DNA of 34,203 bases, taken from positions 1 to 34,203 of the forward strand of contig JAEUSB010000012.1 in the NCBI GenBank assembly GCA_016788865.1, written 5' to 3'. This stretch comes from Leptospirales bacterium. Lineage in GTDB: Bacteria; Spirochaetota; Leptospiria; Leptospirales; Leptonemataceae. The position numbers and the translations under genes are program-made. This document shows, one piece after another, positions 31,184 to 34,203 of this stretch. How positions within the stretch are numbered: position 1 is the stretch's first letter; each line of letters opens with the position of its first letter. The notes under the pieces are model-generated. The model saw only the letters and a list, made by a program, of their open reading frames with translations, was not told where the DNA came from and ran no database searches.

Positions 31184-32229
31184 TTGTAGATCAGGAAACA
31201 AAAGACCTTCGCGCCTGGCTATCAGACTATTACGGGCGGCAAATCTCAAAAACCAAGGACCTGGTCACAAATGCTTGCTGTGACGTAAAGACTATGCAAG
31301 AGAATGCGGCGGTTGCAGAGCTCATTCCGGCGATCGCTAAGGATCGCTATTTTGGATGCGGCAGTCCCATTCCAAATGATCGCGCAGCTCTGCAGGGGCT
31401 TACCGCTCTGGATCTTGGGTGCGGAACTGGAGTGGATGCTATGATCCTGCGTTATTATCTCGGACCAACAGGCCGGATGATCGGCATCGACATGACCGAC
31501 GCACAGCTTGAGACAGCGAATGCGGCCCGCCGAGAGTTCATGCAGAGGGTCGGCTTTTCCGCAGATTCATTGGAGTTCCGAAAAGATTTCATTGAAACCG
31601 CTGATAGCATCCCCGACGAGAGCGTGGATCTTGTCGTATCAAACTGCGTAATCAATCTCTCTCCGCGTAAGGACCTCGTTTTTCAAACCATACGGCGAAT
31701 TCTCAAACCGGGCGGAGAATTCTTCATTTCCGATATCGTGGCGGATCGCCGCATAGATTTGTCAGACGACCCTGTGCTCGTAGCTGAATGCCTCGGCCTT
31801 GCGCCATACATAAACGATGTGCGTGACTGGATGGACAACTCAGGCTTCTACGATACCCGAATTTACTCACAGCGCCTACTGCCCGAGAATGATCGTATAA
31901 CGTCCAGAGGCGAAGCAGCCAGATTCATCTCTCTTACCTGGCGGGGTTTCAAGCTGGATGAACTCGATCGACGCTGCGAGGACTATGGTCAGGCAGCCAC
32001 ATACAAGGGGAGTCTCGTCGACTCGCCGGCTTTCTTTCGCCTGGACGAGGGGCATATTTTTGAGTCGGGACGTCCTGCCCTTGTTTGCCGGAACACGGCG
32101 CGCATGCTAGCCGAGACGCGGCTAGCACGACATGTGGATGTCACAGCGCCAATAAAGCACTTTGGCCTTTTTCAGAATTGTTCTGCCGCGACGGCATCCG
32201 GGGGTGCCATCGTTTCAGCTTGTTGCTGA
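31180..32229 (+). CDS. arsM: Arsenite S-adenosylmethionine methyltransferase ArsM
   Basis: The 349-residue class I methyltransferase has the SAM motif ALDLGCGTGVDAMILRYYLG (about 77-96) and IGIDMTDAQLE. The arsenic-binding Cys set is present: the N-terminal pair Cys33/Cys34 (TNACCD), Cys60 (FGCGSPIP), Cys156 (SNCVINLSPRKDLVF) and Cys204, with spacing like that of characterised ArsM enzymes. The C-terminal region has LVCRNTARMLAETRLARHVD and ends in a vicinal Cys-Cys (GGAIVSACC). It methylates As(III) stepwise to di- or trimethyl forms. Dimethylarsenite would be the substrate for ArsS encoded 18 kb upstream. Its coupling to DUF427 and the OlsB-like operon is unusual. Confidence 0.9.
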   Translation: MIVDQETKDLRAWLSDYYGRQISKTKDLVTNACCDVKTMQENAAVAELIPAIAKDRYFGCGSPIPNDRAALQGLTALDLGCGTGVDAMILRYYLGPTGRMIGIDMTDAQLETANAARREFMQRVGFSADSLEFRKDFIETADSIPDESVDLVVSNCVINLSPRKDLVFQTIRRILKPGGEFFISDIVADRRIDLSDDPVLVAECLGLAPYINDVRDWMDNSGFYDTRIYSQRLLPENDRITSRGEAARFISLTWRGFKLDELDRRCEDYGQAATYKGSLVDSPAFFRLDEGHIFESGRPALVCRNTARMLAETRLARHVDVTAPIKHFGLFQNCSAATASGGAIVSACC

Positions 32230-32442
32230 CTGGGAACTTTCAGCGAGGATCACCCGGGAGGCCCTGCCATCCCGGTGCCTCGGGACATGGGGCGTGGTCA
32301 GTAACGGACGTAAACGAACCATAAATGCGTAGCCTTCCGCATTTTAACTTGATGATAGGGACTCTCTCAAAGCGCATTTTTTGGTTTCGTCAATATCTCT
32401 GAAATGAGGGCGTGAACTTGTCCCTGTTCTTCTGCAAAAGGG

Positions 32443-32836
32443 TTAGAGTTGGAACGACAAGGGGTGGTCGTTTAGAAAATCCGCATCCTCGATGAGCTGA
32501 TGCAGAATCTTGCGATATCGATTTTGAGGAAAAGTTAAGAACGAAGAATATCTGATACTCTTTCCGTAATTATCGAAATCTTTCGGAGACAATTGCAAGT
32601 CCGAGCCAGCCTTCATGACGCCAACCCGCGAAAACGAATGGCGATGGCCAGCATCAAGCTCCTTCTGCAATGTTGTAAGGAAATGTTCAAGGGCCTTTAA
32701 CCCAACCTTCACCAACTAGCCAGCCCAAATACTCCGGGAATGGATTTCGTTTCGGGCTCGTCATGAAAATTGAATCGCCGAGCAAGCGGGTCCATCCAGC
32801 GTAATCGAGCTGCCAGTTCATGGTTTCCTTGATCAT
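32443..32836 (-). pseudogene. Frameshifted small gene of unknown function
   Basis: From ATG 32836 or 32821 the minus strand reads MNWQLDYAGWTRLLGDSIFM, continues to FPEYLGWLVGEGWVKGP and stops at 32687. Near 32700 the frame changes: the other frame, open from 32715 to 32443, gives LKALEHFLTTLQKELDAGHR and a sensible continuation to NDHPLSFQL. Joined, the two give about 125 residues. I do not recognise the family. A sequencing error could produce the same picture. The 213 bases between arsM and this gene hold a GC-rich hairpin-prone stretch (about 32245-32290) but no supported feature. Confidence 0.45.
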
Positions 32837-33003
32837 AGCACATGAGTGTGACAATTTCTTGCGAGTCTTACCCCCTTGAGTTTCACTGAAATTTACTTAG
32901 GATTACCACGGCAAATTCGAATTCAAAGGTGATACATCAGGGCCTACCCACCTTGTATTTCTAAAGATAGATCCCAGGAGCGAATCATCTACAACGCGCA
33001 TCA

Positions 33004-33336
33004 ATGTCGAGTGGGAGGGTTCGGGGTTTCTTAAAGCAGCAGGAGTTCGTTCGGCTCTCGACTCTCTGGTCAAAGTGTGAAATTCAAAATATAACCCAGG
33101 TCGACGCGCTTGCAGACCTGCTAGGATTCTCCGTATGCACCGGTGTTCTCGCGGCGTACGTATACTACAAGTCTGGCTTCGTGGATCTTCCTGCAGCAAC
33201 ATGGATTTCACTCGGGTTTGTGCTTGGTGGATATCTGGGTGCAAGATTTGCGGTATCCCTCAATCCTGAAATACTACGGCGCGTCTTTGGCGTGTTCGCA
33301 CTGATAATTGGAATTCGCATGCTGTGGGGCCAATAG
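33004..33336 (+). CDS. TauE/SafE-like membrane protein, half length
   Basis: The 110-residue protein matches half of a TauE/SafE permease: ADLLGFSVCTGVLAAYVYYK, SGFVDLPAATWISLGFVLGG, YLGARFAVSLNPEILRRVFG and ALIIGIRMLWG, giving three hydrophobic helices. The glycine-rich first helix and the whole second half are missing. The first 35 residues (MSSGRVRGFLKQQEF and on) do not look like the family, and the ATG lacks a Shine-Dalgarno. It is either a degraded gene or a short variant that works as an oligomer. Confidence 0.6.
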   Translation: MSSGRVRGFLKQQEFVRLSTLWSKCEIQNITQVDALADLLGFSVCTGVLAAYVYYKSGFVDLPAATWISLGFVLGGYLGARFAVSLNPEILRRVFGVFALIIGIRMLWGQ

Positions 33337-33361
33337 CAATTGGCCCATACTCGGCACTATA

Positions 33362-33631
33362 TCAGTTTGGTAGAACTCTTGCACGGATATTCTTTTCAAG
33401 TATTGCGACGACGATGAAAAGGTACGAGATCAGCCGAATAGTGAAAATCACGGCATCGTCGTCGCCGATCACGGCATAAACTCCACCTATTCCCCGATTC
33501 AAGCCCTCGAGTTCGAAAGAGGCTGCAAACCAGAGGAAGAACCGATCGTGTTCCTGTCTCCAGAATTTGAGAAAGAAGAGAGCTGCGATCATATAACCCA
33601 TGGATGTAGCGCCGAGCAATAGCAATATCAT
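33362..33631 (-). CDS. DUF5985-like small membrane protein
   Basis: The 89-residue protein has two to three hydrophobic helices with the pattern SMGYMIAALFFLKFWRQEHD, RFFLWFAASFELEGLNRGIG and FTIRLISYLFIVVAILEKNI. The FFLKFWRxxxDRFFL and RLISYxxIxxAIxxKN blocks resemble DUF5985 family proteins. The ATG is one base after the stop of the upstream gene, so the two are cotranscribed. Function unknown. Confidence 0.7.
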   Translation of the reverse strand: MILLLLGATSMGYMIAALFFLKFWRQEHDRFFLWFAASFELEGLNRGIGGVYAVIGDDDAVIFTIRLISYLFIVVAILEKNIRARVLPN

Positions 33632-33632
33632 T

Positions 33633-33896
33633 TCAGATCTCCTCTCGCATGAATATCAAACCGTAAAGCAAGGAAACTATTGAGACAAAGCTGATAATGA
33701 GACGAAACGGGTATAAGCTGAATTCTGGAAAAACAAAGTTGTCGAGAATGACCAGCACACCGATTACGATTTGTCCAAAGAAGTAGACACTGCTCCAGAA
33801 GAGCAGATTGAACTTTGTTCGGTAGTACGCGCGAACAAGGAGCCACGCGCAGAGAAGTGCTATGGCGACACATAGAGAATAGACTAGAATTCGCAC
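33633..33896 (-). CDS. Small membrane protein, DUF5985-like
   Basis: The 87-residue protein has three hydrophobic helices (LVYSLCVAIALLCAWLLVRA, LFWSSVYFFGQIVIGVLVIL, FRLIISFVSIVSLLYGLIFM). The RAYYRTKFNLLFWSSVYFFG junction and the final LLYGLIF are typical of the partner that accompanies DUF5985 proteins. It starts at GTG 33896, one base after the stop of the winged-helix gene. Function unknown. Confidence 0.7.
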   Translation of the reverse strand: MRILVYSLCVAIALLCAWLLVRAYYRTKFNLLFWSSVYFFGQIVIGVLVILDNFVFPEFSLYPFRLIISFVSIVSLLYGLIFMREEI

Positions 33897-33897
33897 G

Positions 33898-34203
33898 CTA
33901 CTCGCCCCCTTTGAATTTGAATGCTTCTGAAAACTTGCGAATGTTCCCTGATTTGCGATGTATCAGGTGCGTAATTTCGATCAGGTGTGATGTATAGTAG
34001 TCGTTGAGCTGTGCCACCAGACGTTTCTGTTCATCGCTCGTGGGTGCGTACTGAAATCTGTCCGCTCCTCCATCATGTGCAAGGAAACCGGATAACGCAA
34101 GCTGTTTGAGGATCTGTAAAGCCACTTTTGGGGGGATAAACAAACGATTGCCAATTTGACTTGCATCCCAGATTTGATCCGGGCTCTTGTAGCATTGGAG
34201 CAA
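33898..34203 (-). CDS. Winged-helix protein, 5' end outside the window
   Basis: The frame is open to the right edge, so the gene starts beyond 34203. The visible 101 residues contain a helix-turn-helix pattern (IWDASQIGNRLFIPPKVALQ, then ILKQLALSGFLAHDG) and a wing-like FQYAPTSDEQ, then a helical tail (LNDYYTSHLIEITHLIHRKS). It heads a three-gene unit with two small membrane proteins, one base apart each. It is probably a transcription regulator of that unit, since this type commonly precedes DUF5985 pairs. Confidence 0.65.
   Translation of the reverse strand: MLQCYKSPDQIWDASQIGNRLFIPPKVALQILKQLALSGFLAHDGGADRFQYAPTSDEQKRLVAQLNDYYTSHLIEITHLIHRKSGNIRKFSEAFKFKGGE

Noticed and set aside
32245..32290. 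GC-rich stretch after arsM as a terminator or structured RNA
   Set aside because: The pairings CCCGGGAGGC/GCCTCGGG are imperfect and there is no T-tract; no riboswitch-like layout is evident.

Overview
The window is a gene-dense bacterial segment of about 34 kb, with GC content in the low to middle fifties by eye. It is rich in lipoprotein-type signal peptides, overlapping start/stop codons and one-component regulators. It has no rRNA, tRNA, CRISPR array or recognisable transposase. The gene families (FG-GAP/UnbV-like lipoprotein, ECF sigma factors with C-terminal extensions, OlsB-like acyltransferase, DUF547, ArsS-type radical SAM enzyme, class III cyclase) suggest a Gram-negative environmental bacterium, perhaps acidobacterial or spirochaete-like. 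I cannot fix the phylum from the sequence.

Layout. Positions 1-560: end of a secreted YceI protein. 721-3051: a compact mercury module with a fused MerT-MerP transporter, MerA with a vestigial N-terminal metal-binding domain, and a MerR cut down to its DNA-binding half. 3048-4020: an arsenosugar-type glycosyltransferase coupled to that MerR stub, then a frameshifted remnant of a sterol-desaturase-like gene. 10289-4085 (minus strand): five genes joined by start/stop overlaps, encoding a TetR regulator, a membrane adenylate/guanylate cyclase, an FAD/NAD(P) oxidoreductase, a NapH/NosR-like membrane polyferredoxin and a surface FG-GAP lipoprotein. 10480-18420 (plus strand): an arsenosugar-type cluster with a secreted protein, DUF547, AhpD-like protein, radical SAM ArsS, a Pit-type transporter, a DUF2064 transferase, a GT2 and a membrane GT.

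18541-27503: a run of small regulator modules (two ECF sigma factors, TetR, ArsR-SRPBCC fusion, HxlR, ArsR) with YCII, SRPBCC, monooxygenase-like and small membrane proteins. Several clear palindromic operators can be read directly. 27712-28647: a lipoprotein. 28792-32229: an overlapping operon OlsB-like / DinB-like / TANGO2-NRDE / DUF427 / ArsM; ArsM carries all the cysteines expected of an arsenite methyltransferase. 32443-34203: a frameshifted hypothetical gene, a half-length TauE-like protein and a small operon of two DUF5985-like membrane proteins with a winged-helix protein.

How it fits together. MerT/MerA handle mercury. ArsM, ArsS, the AhpD-like partner and the two transferases of the TIGR04282/TIGR04283 type point to methylation of arsenic and its conversion to arsenosugar-like compounds, with Pit a possible phosphate/arsenate entry route. 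The most striking structural feature is that the 10.3-18.6 kb cluster looks like the product of an ancient tandem duplication. At 14,791/14,792, sequence matching the far end of the cluster (18,451-18,562) abuts sequence matching its beginning (10,271 onward). The two copies then seem to have lost complementary genes. This left a second copy of the promoter and an in-frame chimeric ORF (15,001-15,507) that starts as the secreted protein and ends as the ArsS cysteine tail.
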